Under the pieces are notes generated by a model. It saw nothing but the letters and a program-made list of their open reading frames with translations. It ran no database searches and had not been told where the DNA came from. Of a stretch of DNA of 64,000 nt, positions 26,801 through 41,800 are shown in pieces. Position 1 is the first letter of the stretch; each line of letters opens with the position of its first letter. The stretch is from NCBI GenBank assembly GCA_026874595.1, contig CM049306.1, forward strand, positions 73,095,642 through 73,159,641. The letters run 5' to 3'. The stretch comes from Sipunculus nudus (taxonomy: Eukaryota > Annelida > Sipuncula > Golfingiida > Sipunculidae). A program made the translations under genes and the position numbers.

Positions 26801-29800
26801 AAACCTCAATTTATTATTAAAAACCTATTTTCACACTTCAGGACTGCCTAATATCAAAACCACTCATCTGTTTTCCCTCATATTTGCCATAAATATTCTT
26901 CTATATAGTTCCTATGTACATGCCAGAAATTAGGTCTGTATTATATAATTTAAAAAAGTTATGGGCCCAAACATAATGCATTTTGTAAAAAATCAGGAAA
27001 GATATTTGATCACTTAACACAAAACTTGTTAAAGCTATGGACTTTTTTTCCAGTAATATAACTTTAATTTATCAAAATTAAATTGTATACCCAAAATTAG
27101 ATCAAAATCTTTTAAATTTTTTTAAAATATTAACAAAAATAAAAAATTGGTACCTTAAATTTTGCCCAACTTTGACCATGGCACGTTTTTTTCCTCTAAG
27201 TAATGTGGATTTAATTTTCACAGCATGTTTTTGTTAGCATTTCAACTGTTGACACCAAAAATTTGAAACCAGTTGATCAAAAACTGTAGATTTTAATAAG
27301 TTTTTAAAGCACCATGTAACATATTGTTTACATCAAGCTAGTGTTATGCAGTTTGCAAGAGCTCAGCTCCCCAGCTTCAGCTCTCAGTTCCTAAAATTTG
27401 GCATACAATTAGATGTCTCCAAAATTCCCTACCATGCCAAGAATTTGGTCACTAGGACTTAATACCTTCGAGATATTAATGAAAACCTTCATTTTTCCAT
27501 TAAAAACCCATTGTTACACTTCAAGACTGCCTAATATCAAAACCACTGATGTGACTTTAATCATATACAATATACATATTTTTCTATACATTCTCTATGC
27601 ATATGCCAGAAATGATGTCAGTATTGCGTAATTGTTTTAAGTTATGGGCCCAAACATAATGCACTATGTAAAAAATCAAGAAATATATTTACTCCCTTAA
27701 AAAGGGGATTGCTGAAGCTAGAGTTTTTTTGCCAGGGATGTGACATTATTTAATCAAGATTCAATTGAATACCCCAAATTAGTCCTGAATTTTTCAAATT
27801 TTATATGTTATTAGTATAAATATAAAATTAGTACCTTAAATTTTGCACAACTTTGACCATGGCACATTTGTTTCCTGTGAGCACGGTTGATATAATTTTC
27901 ATATCATGCACACAAGGATTTCAGCTTTTTAGTTTAGAAAGCTGAAAGAAATTGGCCAAAAATTGTAGCTTTTATTAATGTTTTTATGAGACCATGTCAG
28001 ACCTTAACTCTCTCCAGCCCCTCTTGAGTCACCTGTATGTTGACCTTGTTGAACTTTCAGCAAATTATGCATGCTTGAGGCGAGCCATACAATGTTGCAG
28101 GTAGGCAGCTTATGGCCAGCCACAGTTGATCCAGGTGTCCAACCCAACTCATCTAGTAGTTTTGACCAACAACATAACAATTAACAATAAATTAATAAAT
28201 TTTTATTGTTTTTTAATAACAAATTAAAGAAAAATAAAAAAGAATTTGTTAGTTTATAATAACAGGATATCAACTTGCAGTTACTGATGATAAAAGAATC
28301 TTGTATTGATGGATAGAATGTCACGTACTCCAAATAACACTATGCAGTCACCTATGGTATTTTTCAGTTCAATTTTAATGATAAAAAAGTAAATCATATT
28401 ATTCATTACTAATCATTAGGGATCATATGAAGGAAATTAATGATAGACAAAGATGCAGTTGATATTATTAATCTAGATTCCTACTGTGTCTAGTGTGTAC
28501 ATTGATGTGAAATTTGTCCAAAGTGAATATATTACATTTTTTTTAATATAAATAAAAGCCATAAAACCAGGTACTTTTGATCATAATTGAAATGTGTGAA
28601 TTTTGTATATTCTGGATTCTCAACATCATTGGTTGGTGAAACTGAATAAATACCAGACATGGTGCAAATACTTTGTAATTGTATTTAAATACGAATATGA
28701 TTATGTACTCCATTATAAAATTTCTTGCATAAAGAATTGGAATTCAGGTAAAAATGAAAGTATATGAATACCAGTGCAAATATTTTCAAAATGTATTCAT
28801 GAATGCATTCATGAATATATTCTTTAATATTATTTTAATAATCATTTCAGTTATATTTCATTTTAAAAAATCATAAGATTCTCTTATTATTTTTAATAAA
28901 AATTATATTTGGGACAATATTTTAAATTTTTTTTTAATAAATAGTTAAACTCTTATATCATATGTTCTGCTTATAAGTTATATGGCCAAGTCAAAATCTG
29001 TGTGACAATAGTACTCCATTTGTTAATAAAATAAATGAAATCAATCCTCTTCCCTGTCTCCAAAGATAATATCATAATCATACATAAGCTAAACACCAAC
29101 AACTCATAATAAAGCTTATATTTATTACCACACCAAACCAGCATATGCCTCGTTCCTAAATCATATTTTTTAATCATATATAACAGCTGAGCGCCGTGAC
29201 CCATAGGTCCCTTGTTTAATGTTGGGATGCTACTCAGACATATGAAAACCATTTTTTAGCAATATATATATTATTAATAGTCGACCTAGTACTACATTTT
29301 ATATCAGTAATGGCGATTCCTTTGATAACACTAAAAAAGGTGCTTGTTGTTCCATTCAATACGGTCATGCCATAACAAAGCAAGATGGCGATCGGCAGGA
29401 AACCGCCAGCCTGACAGCTGAGGTTCTAGGTTTGTTCTTTCGAAATTATATAGTAAAAAAAATAATTAAGAGTTTCAGAAAACTTCGTTTACAAAATAAA
29501 ACAGATTCTGAATTATTTGAGAAAATACGGTACTACCATTCAGATGATAAAATTTCCTTTTGCAAATCTCTTCCCAGTCAGCTGAGAGTCATAACCCATG
29601 GGTCACTTGTTTTTAAATAATTTGATGGACTTTTTCTCAGTAGTGGGTAAGTGTCTCAGCCTGAAATCTTGCATGGGGTTACTATCTGTAGATCTGTTTT
29701 TTGGGTTAAAATTGCATATATATGCGGAGTCTAATTGACATCACTGATGCCACAAATTTGGAATCATGTCATGTCACGAAAATTCAATTCCTTACTTTAC

Positions 29801-32800
29801 CCATGCCTCTGTGATATGGCAGATACGCGTAGTCGCTGGTGGACTACTCATATTCATGTTTCATTATTTATAATTTTGGTACATATAGTATTTTTTAGCT
29901 CAGCTGACTATAAGTCATCTGAGCTATAGTCGTGGTCCATTGTCCGTCGTCCAAAATTCGGCATTATGTTAGATGTCCCCAAGATCTCCTACCAAGCCGA
30001 AAACTGGGTCTTTGCGACCTTGTTCCTTTGAGAAATTAAGGAAAAACCTTAATTTTTTTTATTAAAAACCTATTTTCACACTTCAGGACTGCCTAATATT
30101 AAAACCACTCTTCTGTTTCTCCTCATATTTACCAAAAATATTCCTCTATATAGTTCCTATGTACATGCCAGACATAAGGTCTGTATTATATAATTTGAAA
30201 AAGTTATGGGCTCAAACATAATGCATTTTGTAAAAAATCAGGAAAGATATTTGATCGCTTAACACAAAACATTGTAAAGCTAAGGACTTTTTTCCAGTAA
30301 TATAACTTTAATTAATCAAAATTAAATTGTATACCCAAAATTAGATCAAAATCTTCTAAATTTTTTAAAATATTAGCAAATATAAAAAATTGGTACCTTA
30401 AATTTTGCCCAACTTTGGCCACTGCACGTTTATTTCTGTAAGTACTGTGGATTTAATTTTCACAGCATTTACACATAAGGATTTAATCTGTTAAAATCTG
30501 AAATTTGAAAATAAAAGCTGCAAAATTAGGCTAGTTATTGAATATTTTTTGGAGGCTCTTGTTGTATTCCCTTACATTGTCAAGCAGTCCACTTTGGTCA
30601 CTGTAGGTCATTCAGTGCAGCTCTCTATGCTCCCCAGCCTATTGGCATAATGTTAGATGTCCCCAAGATCTCCTACCAAGCTGAAAACTGGGTCTTTGTG
30701 ACTTTGTTCCTTTGAGAAATTAAGGAAAAACCTCAATTTTTTATTAAAAACCTATTTTTACACTTCAGGACTGCCTAATATCAAAACCACTCATCTGTTT
30801 TTCCGCATATTTACCAAAAATATTCCTCTATATAGATCCTATTTACATGCCAGAAATACGGTCTGTATTATATAATTTGAAAAAGTTATGGGCTCAAACA
30901 TAATGCATTTTGTAAAAAATCAGGAAAGAGATTTGATCGCTTAACACAAAACATGTTAAAGCTAAGGACTTTTTTTCCAGTAATATAACTTAAATTAATC
31001 AAAATTAATTTGTATACCCAAAATTAGATCAAAATCTTTTAAATTTTTAAAATATTAGCAAATATAAAAAATTGGTACCTTAAATTTTGCCCAACTTTGG
31101 CCACTGCACGTTTATTTCTGTAAATACTGTGGATTTAATTTTCACAGCATTTACACATAAGGATTTAATCTGTTAAAATCTGAAATTTGAAAATAAAAGC
31201 TGCAAAATTGGGCTAGTTATTGAATATTTTTGGAGGCTCTTGTTTGTATTCCCTTACATTGTCAAGTAGTCCACTTTGGTGACTTTAGGTCATTCAGTGC
31301 AGCTCTCTATGCTCCCCAGCCTATTGGCAAAATGTTATGCAATCCCATCACTAGGGCAAGCCCTCTCTCCACCCAGTTGAGCTTGATCAAGCTGTCTGCA
31401 GTTAATATCATACCACAGGGAGCCTTTTTCTCTCCACCCCCCCCCCCCCCCCACCCCATTCTGTTGACAGACCTGTTCTATGAACTAGATGAATCTTAAA
31501 ATTAACATTTTTTTCAGCAACGAGCAGTAACAACGGAGACCCCTCCCCCCACCCACCCCTTAAATTCACAGGACTAATAAACAAGATGACTCTCATAATT
31601 TTAATGTTAAATTAAAAAAATTTTAAAATAAGTTAAAAATTCTTTTTGATGAGACTTGGACAATTTTGATTTTTTAGCTCAGCTGACTATAAGTCATCTG
31701 AGCTATAGTCGTGGTCCATTGTCCGTCGTCCGTCCGTCTGTCCGTCCGTCCGTAGATGTGGCACCTTTTGAAACTGTAAGACCTAGGAATCCAAAATTCA
31801 GCATAATGTTAGATGTCCCCAAGATCTACCAAGCCGAAAACTGGGTCTTTGCGACTTCATTCCTTTGAGAAATTAAGGAAAAACCTCAATTTTTTATTAA
31901 AAACCTATTTTCACACTTCAGGACTGCCTAATATCAAAACCAATCATCTGTTTTTCCTCATATTTCCTATAAATAATCCTCTATATAATTCCTATATACA
32001 TGCCAGAAATTAGGTCTGTATTATATAATTTAAAAAAGTTATGGGCTCAAACATAATGCATTTTGTAAATAATCAGGAAAAAAATTTTATCACTTAACAC
32101 AAAACTTGTTAAAGCTAAGCACTTTTTTTCCAGTAATATTACTTTTATTAATCAAAATTAAATTGTATACCCAAAATAAGATCAAAATCTTTTAAATTTT
32201 TTAAAATATTAGCAAAAATAAAAAATTGGTACCTTAAATTTTGCCCAACTTTGACCATGGCACGTTTTTTTTGCTGTAACTGCTGTGGATTTAATTTTCA
32301 CAGCATGTTTTTATTAGCATTTCAACTGTTAACACCAAAAATTTGAAACCAGTTGATCAAAAACTGTAGATTTTATTCGAGTTTTTAAGCACCATGTCAC
32401 ATATTGCTAGTGTTATGCAATTTGCTAGAGCTCAGCTCCTGAGCTTCAGCTCTAAGTTCCTTAAATTTGGCATACAGTTGGATTTCTCCAAAATCCCCTA
32501 CCATGCCAAGAATTTGGTCACTAGGACTTAATTCCTTCGAGATATCAATGAAAAACTTCATTTTTTCCATTAAAAACCCATTGTTACACTTTAAGACTGC
32601 CTCATATCAAAACCACTGATCTGACTTTGATCATATATAATATACATATTTTTCTATACATTTGCTATGCACAGGCCAGAAATGATGTCAGTATTGTGTA
32701 TTTTTTTTTAAGTTATGGGCCCAAACATAATGCACTTTTTTAAAAATCAAGAAATATATTTACTCACCTTAGATGAGACTTGCTGAAGCTGGAGACTTTT

Positions 32801-35800
32801 TGTCAGGAATATAACTTTATTTAATCAAGATTCGATTGTTTACCCAAAATTAGATCTGAATTTTGCAAATTTTTCAAGTTATTAGCTTAAATAAAAAATC
32901 AATACCCTAAATTTTGTCCAACTTTGGCAATGGCATGTTTTTTTCTGTAAGCACTGTTGATTTAATTTTCACAGCATATATACATAAGGATTTAATCTTT
33001 TAAAATCTGAAATTTCAAAGGAATTGATTGAAAAGAGTAGCTTTTATTCAAGTTTTCATACACCATGTCAAGTGTTGTTTACATCTAGCCCACCTAGTAG
33101 TAAAGCCTTCACTTGCATTATGTAACCCAACCCAGGCAGCTTGTCTTGGCTCAGCTGGGCCACTACAGCAGGCTTCTTCTCTGCCCCCACCCTTCCCCCC
33201 CCCCCCCCCAGATGATGCATTAACTAGATGAATGTTATAATTTTCTGTATTTCATTTTATTCTTGGCTATGCTACATTTTAGATTTTGTATTTACCACCA
33301 GGGTTACAGTGATTAAAGTGCACATTTAATTGTGTCCACAAAGTGGTGTATTGCTATGAAAATGTGGATGTACATCAGATAAGTAATTCCTTCCTTGAGA
33401 AGAGTAAAAACTTCACAAGGTGTGAAATTGACTATTAATTCCAGGAATAAATTAAAGCTTAGATTGTAATTAGCCTAATGATATTGTTTGTCCCTCATTC
33501 AACCAACAGTGTGTATACTTTATTTGAAAAGATGTTTTTATTTTACCAAATTTACAGAATCTTATTTTATTTTGGTGAATAAGATTAAGCATGTACTGAA
33601 AACTCCAATGTGCAAAACTTTTTAATAGTGATTCAAGGAATAATCTTGCAGATGCCATGTTGTGGCATTATTTTCTTTTAAATTCAGTTTAAAAATTTGT
33701 GATTTAAAAATAATAAAAATATATGTGTATGCATAATATGACCCAATACGAGCTACACTATGGATGTATAATGATTGCAACTAAGAATTCTAATATTTTA
33801 ACTTATATTTTCAGTGTTTTTTTAATACAAATTTATAAAACTTGTAAATAAAAAAAATAAATCAGATAAAAACTATTTTATTGGAAAAAGTGGATATGCT
33901 TAAATAATATATAAACTTAAATGTATTATTCCCTTGAATGTGAAATAAAGGTATTAGTCCAGACCTAGGAATCCAAAATTCGGCATAATGTTAGATGTCC
34001 CCAAGATCTCCTACCAAGCCGAAAACTGGGTCTTTGCAACTTCGTTCCTTTGAGAAATTAAGGAAAAACCTCAATTTTTTATTCAAAACCTATTTTCACA
34101 CTTCAGGACTGCCTAATATCAAAACCACTTATCTGTTTTTCCTCATATTTACCATAAATATTCCTCTATATAGTTCCTATATACATGCCAGAAATTATGT
34201 CTGTATTATTTAATTTAAAAAAGTTATGGGCCCAAACATGATGCATTTTGTAAAAAATCAGGAAAGATATTTGATCACTTAACACAAAAAACATTAAAGC
34301 TATGGACCTTTTTTCCAGTAATATAACTTTAATTAATCAAAATTAAATTGTATACCCAAAATTAGATGAAAATCTTTTAAATTTTTTAAAATATCAATAA
34401 AAATAAAAAATTGGTACCTTAAATTTTGCCCAACTTTGACCATGGCACGTTTTTTTTACTGTAAGTACTGTGGATTTAATTTTCACAGCATGTTTTTGTT
34501 AAGGTTTCCCCAGCTTCAGCTCTAAGTTCCTTAAATTTGGCATACAGTTAGATGTCTCCAAAATCCCCTATCATGCCAAGAATTTGGTCACTAGGACTTA
34601 ATACCTTCGAGATATTAATGAAAAACTTCATTTTTCCATTAAAAAAACCCATTGTTACACTTCAAGACTGCCTAATATCAAAACCACTGATCTGACTTTA
34701 ATCATAAATAATATACATATTTTTCATTCTCTATGCACATGCCAGAATGATGTCAGTATTGCGTAATTGTTTTAAGTTATGGGCCCAAACATAATGCACT
34801 TTGTAAAAAATCAAGAAATATATTTATTCCCTTAACAAGGGCATTGCTGAAGCTAGAGATTTTTTTGTCAGGGATGTAACATTATTTAATCAAGATTCAA
34901 TTGAATACCCAAAATTAGTTCTGAATTTTTCAAATTTTATAAGTTATTTGCATAAATATAAAATTAGTACTTTAAATTTTGCCCAACTGTGACCATGGCA
35001 CGTTTGTTTTCCGTGAGCACTGTTGATATAATTTTCATATCATGCACACATAAGGATTTCAGCTTTTTAGTTGAAATTGGCCAAATATTGTAGCTTTTAT
35101 TAATGTTTTTTATGAGACCCTGTCAGACTTTGGCTCTCTCCAGCCCCTCTTGAGTCACCACTTTGTTGACCTTGTTGACCTTTCATCAAATTATGCACGC
35201 TTGAGGCCAGAATCCAGGCAGCTTATGGCCAGCCACAGTTGATCCAGGTGTCCAACCCAACTCATCTAGTAGTTTTAACCAACAACATAACAATAAACAA
35301 TAAATTAATAGATTTTTATTGGTTTTTAATAACAAATTAAAGAAAAATAGAAAAGGAATTTGTTAGTTTATAATAACAGGAAATTAACTTGCAGTTACTG
35401 ATGATATAAGAATCTTGTATCGATGGGTAGAATGTCACATATTCCAAATAACACCATGCAGTCACCTATGGCATTTTTCAGTTCAGTTTTAATGATAAAG
35501 ATGTAAATCATATTATTCATTACTAATCATTAGGGATTATATGAAGGAAATTAATGATAGACAAAGATGCAGTTGATAATATTAATCTAGATTCCTACTG
35601 TGTCTAGTGTGTACATTGATGTGAAATTAGTCCAAAATGATTTTTTTACAGTTATTTTTGAATATAAATAAAGGCCATAAAACCAGGTACTTATGATCAT
35701 TATTTAAATGTGTGAATTTTGTATATTATGGATTCTCAACATCTTTGTTTGGTGAAAACTGAATAAATACCAGACATGGTGTGAATACTTTGTAATTGTA

Positions 35801-38800
35801 TTTAAATATGAATATGATTATGTACTCCATTATAAAATTTCTTGCATAAAGAATGGGAAGTCAGGTAAAAATGAAAGTATATGAATACTCATGCAAATAC
35901 TTTCAAAATGTATTCTTGAATGCATTCATGAATATATTCTTTAATATTATTTTAATAATCATATCAGTTATATTTCATTTTAAAAAATCATATGATTCTC
36001 TTATTATTTTTAATAAAAATTATATTTGGGACAATATTTGTATTTTTTTAATAAATAGTTAAACTCTTTTATTATGTTCTGCTTATAAGTTATATGGCCA
36101 AGTCAAAATCTGTGTGACAGTAGTACTCCATTTGTTAATAAAATAAATGAAATCAATCCTCTTCCCTGTCTTCAAAGGTACTATCAAAATCATACATAAG
36201 CTAAACAACAACAACTCATAATACAGCTTATATTTATTACCACACAGAACCAGCATGTGCCTCATTTCTAAATAATATTTTTTTTATCATATATAACAGC
36301 TGAGCGTCGTGACCCATAGGTCCCTTGTTTAAAGAAAAAAATTCTTGAATTTAATCCTAATATTCAAATGTGATAAAATATTAGGATCTAATGTAAGTGC
36401 TAACTGACAAGATTTAAGAATATATGAATACTTTGTAGCATTTCATTCATATCTCTTAAAGTTGGCGGGGCCTAGGTGTGAATAGCACGGTTAACTTTGT
36501 ATTAAAATTAGGAATATTGGTCAAACTTTGTGGGATTAATTTTTAACTCATATGGCTATATATTTAACTTTTGAAAACTTAATTACCTTCACACATTATT
36601 TGTTTATAAAATGTTACTTTTATATAACACTTACCGTAGGCCTATTTGTTCCCTTGGTGCATCACTAAATGGTTTAGCTCATGTCCATTATTCTATAATT
36701 TACAGAGTTTCATTTTAGCAGGGCCATTTTCTTATAGCTTTTCTAATGATAATATACATGAAAAACCAAAAAAAATAAAAATATTTTGCAGTTACTAATA
36801 TTTTCCAAAATTCAGCTGAGCAATATGACCCATGGGTCCCTTGTTACAATTATGTATACATACAGAATACTTTTCAATTCCCCTAATGTAAATGAGAATA
36901 GCTTTGTAAATTATCAAAATGTTGGCCTCGTTTTGTTATCAGCTGAAGTTGAATGCCCTCTCTGGATAATTGACCTTTCTATGTGATAAGGCCCTTTTTA
37001 AAGATAGATACTGTTTATACATGTATAGTCACAGCTGTTGATGGCAGTTTTTATTTTACAGTTATCTTCCATACCAAATATCTTTGCAACAGAAAAGCCA
37101 TGTCACAGAAATAAAATATATAATTTATAACTGTTGTACTTGAAGAATTTTAATAATAAGATTGAATGGCAGTCATGTTCAGTCTTAAGCTTGGATTCCT
37201 CATGTTTGGTATGCAGCATGTAAAATGCATGTGGAGAAATTTCATGTGTACCAGCATGGTAGCATGCATGTTTTCTACGTGTTGCCCCTGGATTCCATGT
37301 GGAAACCTTAAAAAATTGCTATATGAAGCAATTTGTTCTGCCGGATTTGCATTCCACATACCGGATCCGCGCAATAGGAATCTCACCTTATTTATTGAGT
37401 CAATAGCTATTTTGTCCACATCATGCATTTTGCATTCCGTACAAAGGAAACTTAACTTTATGCTTTTAGTTGATGAATATGCATTTATATTAAATATTGA
37501 TCAAAATAATTCCAGTATCATTATGATTCCTTATTCATCTTTAATCCCTTTAAATACATGAAAGAATAGTTTCATAAATGACAAAAATACAGTTTATGCA
37601 ACCCTTATATGATTATACTATGACCAAGTATAAAAAAGGCCTTCCCAGATAAACAAACTTTCACTTTAAGCAAATTGGATATACTATTATTAGTAAGGTC
37701 TGTTCTGTTGGTGTACTAAATAATTAATCACTACTGCATTTTGAATCACTTATGGGTTAGCAGTACATGACATGGATGCTGTTGAACTCTGATATAGTTA
37801 GTGAGTGGGCTGTTGAACACAGATATATCAGCTGTTACCAGCAAGGCTTAATAGTCATATACTGGCACCATTTGAAATATACACAGGTTTATTAGTGAGA
37901 AAAGGAAAGAGATCTGAATCGTCACACTGCTGATGACACAAACCCGTGAATGGCAGCTTTGTATGGCAGTTATGCCTCTGATTGGGCATTGTCTCATCAC
38001 GACGATTATTGGTTTTTCACAAGGCCTGGAGCATGTGGCAGAACCCCGGGCTAACTGGATCAAAGTTAGCTGCTGACATCCAGTAAACTTGTATTCAGGA
38101 AGTTGAGCTTGGAGTTTGTGGGGACATTACTAGTAGGATGGTCTTTGAGCAGAGGCCTTGATGACCACTAATGTCATTAACAGGTTCTGTCTGTCATAAA
38201 GACACCAGCATTATCAATTAACTGGTTATTGGGTTACGGCCTGTGCCAAATGCATAACAATAGATCTGTTTAATTTATTAGTGTTTGGTTTCCACAAATA
38301 TCTGCCAGCACGACCTTACAAGTGGCAGGCCTTGTGACTGTCCACATGGGCTCAGAGCTGACACACCTTGGACCATGTGATGTGGGAGAGTAAGGAATGA
38401 ATACTCAGCTGATCAAACAGCCCTGAGTAGTCTGGACTAGCAGCATGTCACCCCTGATGCAGTGCCAGCAATGACCACAGAGCTGATATTATGCAGAGTG
38501 CTTGAAATTATGACCCCACCATCGTTTCGTTTAAATCTGCTTGAACCCACTGTAAATAACAAAAATAACAGTCATGCTACTCAAGGGCAATTTTTATTGA
38601 CATTGACAAGTGACTCCCCGTTGAAAAAAGCAGAACTACTTGTTTCTACAATTGCTACAGTAAATACTGCTGGGAATTATTCTGAGCAGACAGAATTGGT
38701 GCTTTCTACCGGAACAGAGGCTTATTCACTTAACTACACCAAAAGTCCACCAGATATTCCCACTGGTGTCACTACAGGAGTTATTGTACTGATATGTGTG

Positions 38801-41800
38801 TTAGGTGTGTGCATCACCCTCGTTAACCTGGTGCTGCTGCTGGCCGCTCATTATGCAACTGGTGGACCTAGTTATACAATGATATTCATCAGGAGTCTGT
38901 GTGTTGCGGACACCTTGGCGGGACTTTATGGAGTACTCAAACCTGTACATATATTCCTTGGTAAAGGAATCATTAAATGCTTTTTGGCGGAGAGTATCCT
39001 GTTCACGTCTGTCATCGCTTGCACCTTTACACAGGTATGTTTATCTGTGGATGCATTGTCAGACTTGACCAGAGAAACTGGAGCTGAACGCTGGATGGAT
39101 AAAAAAACGTTGGTTTCTCTAATGACGTTTCTTTGGAATTTAGCCTTTATATATGGATTTTTGCCTCTGATGGGATGGAACTCTAATGACATGTCTTGTG
39201 AATTTTTCCAGTATTTCAACCCGTATTATTTGCTCACTGTGTGTTCCTTTTTGATAGCTTGTATTATAGTGGTCATTCTTCTGCAGTTCAAGATTTCTTG
39301 TGCTTCTAAAGACCTCCAGCATTTTACTGACTTGCCAAATGATCAAAGACGACAAGATACTTTAAAACTTCTTAAGCTTGTGGTGACGATTCGCATCGAC
39401 TTGGTTATACTAGTCATTTGCTACTTGCCTTTAATTGTCTATATGATTCTTCACTGTAAAATCTGTGTGTTTGCAGCTTCTGAACTTGCCAGCTCTTATG
39501 TAGTTATATTTGTTCCTTTAGTATTGTTTAAATCATTGATCACAGCACTCATTCATGGAGTACGAATGGCTCCAATATACAGTGTGATATTCCGGTGCTG
39601 TGGTAATCTGCATCCCAGGTCACAGGCAGCCCAGTCAAACAATACGCTATGCAGTCATAAAGCAAACACTAAAAGGGTGGCATTTCAGATTAACACGCTG
39701 AGTACAATCAGTGAGGAAGTATCAAAGGTAGAATCTGATGGCGGTGTGGATAATCTAGCGTTTTCGAACCCATCATTGTCTGAGGTGGATAATATGAACC
39801 GGAACTTTAGGAGGACATTCCCCAGAATGACGCCAAAGCACCGCCCCTCAATGTTCCATGTGAGTAGATTATACTTCGAACAAAGTAACCACCAGGCTAA
39901 CGCTAGGATCCAGGCTGATACAAGCTGCCAGCCTAACACAAGGATCCAGGCTGGTGCAAGCTGCCAGCCTAACACAAGGATCCAGGCTGGTGCAAGTTGC
40001 CACCCTAACACAAGGATCCAGGCTGGTACAAGCAGCCAGCCTGATACAAGTATCCAGGCTGGTACAAGCAGCCAGCCTAACACAAGGATCCAGGCTGGTG
40101 CATGCTATCAGCCTAGAAAAAGCAGTCACCTGTGAATGAAGAGATACTGAAACCTGTAATAATCGCGGAGAACTTTCCTTAACATTTATGCATTAAACTG
40201 TACTCCATTCCACTGCCATGCCCACATTTCTTATAAAACTTCTGTCAAATATATTATGCTGGCATCGCACTAGCTGTGGTGGTAATTTGTGTTAATTGAA
40301 TTATCATTGATTGAATAAATTCATTTTCTGACAGTGCTTACTTGTGTTTGAAGAGCCAAGAAATTATGGCATCCTCAGAAGTGGCCATAATTGTTTATCC
40401 TTGCATTATATGAGAGATGCATGAGGGATGTAACAAAGAAGGCTTAAATATGATTCCTGCTAATGCTATGAGGAATATGTCGTTTTGATGTTGCATCTGT
40501 GGATAAAAAATTCCAGATCATCAAATTAGGCAATCAGTTAAATGTCACTATCCAGTATATCCATTTCATTATATTTCATTTATCTCTCATTATATGGTAT
40601 TATTTCAAGGCAGAGTATTACTTTGCTGCTGTTTAATCAGCACACTTTTCTGTTATTCTCCTGGGACAAAAAGGTAAGCCTTCATGCATTTTATAAAACA
40701 AGTAAACAAATTGTTAGACAAGGAAGTGTGCTGTATATATGTAGCAGTTATAATTAAATATGATAAGAAAGAAACTGTGATGGACATTTGCAAAAATTTA
40801 ATACTATTCTTGACTGATGTCTCATCTGTGCTTAGTGAAAGGTTAATCATGAAGTTCTGCCTCAGTGTCAGAACAAAACAGTTACAACTGCTGATCATTT
40901 AAAGTCTGCTTATGATCAAATCAGTTACAGTTGCTGATAATTTAAAGTCTGCTCTTGATCAAAACAGTCAGAGCTGCTGATCATATAAAGTCCACTCATG
41001 ATCAAAGAGTTAAAGCTGCTAATCATTTAAAGTCTGCTCATGATCAAAACGGTTACATCTGTTGATCATTTAAAAGTCCACACATGATCAAAACAGTAAA
41101 AGCTGCTAATCATTTAAAGTCCGCTCATGATAAAAAAAGTAAAAGCTGCTGATCATTTAAGGTCTGCTCATGATCAAACAGTTACAGCTGCTGATCATTT
41201 AAAGTCCGCTCATGATCAAAACAGTTACAGCTACTGATCATTTAAAGTCTGCCCATAATCAAAACAGTTACAGCTGCTGATCATTTAAAGTCCGCTCATA
41301 ATCAAAAAAGTTACAGCTGCTGATCAGTTAAGGTCCACTCATGATCAAACAGTTACAGCTGCTGATCATTTAAAGTCTGCTCATAATCAAAACAGTTACA
41401 GCTGCTGATCATTTAAAGTCCGCTCATGATCAAAACAGTTACAGCTGCTGATCATTTTAAGTCTGCTCATGATCAAAACAGTTACAGCTACTGATCATTT
41501 AAAGTCTGCCCATAATCAAAACAGTTACAGCTGCTGATCATTTAAAGTCCGCTCATAATCAGAACAGTTACAGCTGCTTATCATTCACAGTCTGCTCATG
41601 ATCAAAACAGTTACAGCTGCTGATCATTAAAAACACCACTCTATACCAACACAGTTACAGCTGCTGATCAATTAAAGTCCACTCATCATCAAAACAGTAT
41701 CAGCTGCTGATCATTTAAAGTCCACTCATGATCATCATCAAAACAGTATCAGCTGCTGATCATTTAAAGTCCACTCATGATCAAAACAGTTACAGCTGCT

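Noticed and set aside
26570-34213. Recurrent short frames (e.g. RGPLSVVRPSVRLSV, KLRKNLNFLLKTYFHTSGLP)
   Set aside because: They recur in each copy of the head/tail element, are broken differently in each, and carry no recognisable domain; not evidence of a transposase.
37166-37561. 131-residue + strand frame, with an overlapping minus frame
   Set aside because: Composition is AT-driven, no domain, signal or membrane pattern, and no splice context; treated as chance.
38441-38470. GTG at 38462 as the GPCR start, or TAGCAG at 38443 as an acceptor from an upstream exon
   Set aside because: A GTG start is not expected in an animal gene. The acceptor is possible but no upstream exon was recognised, so the first ATG at 38471 was chosen.
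39685-40129. Minus-strand frames with Leu/Trp/Pro- or Cys-rich repeats
   Set aside because: They are antisense shadows of the 36-bp repeat in the GPCR tail.
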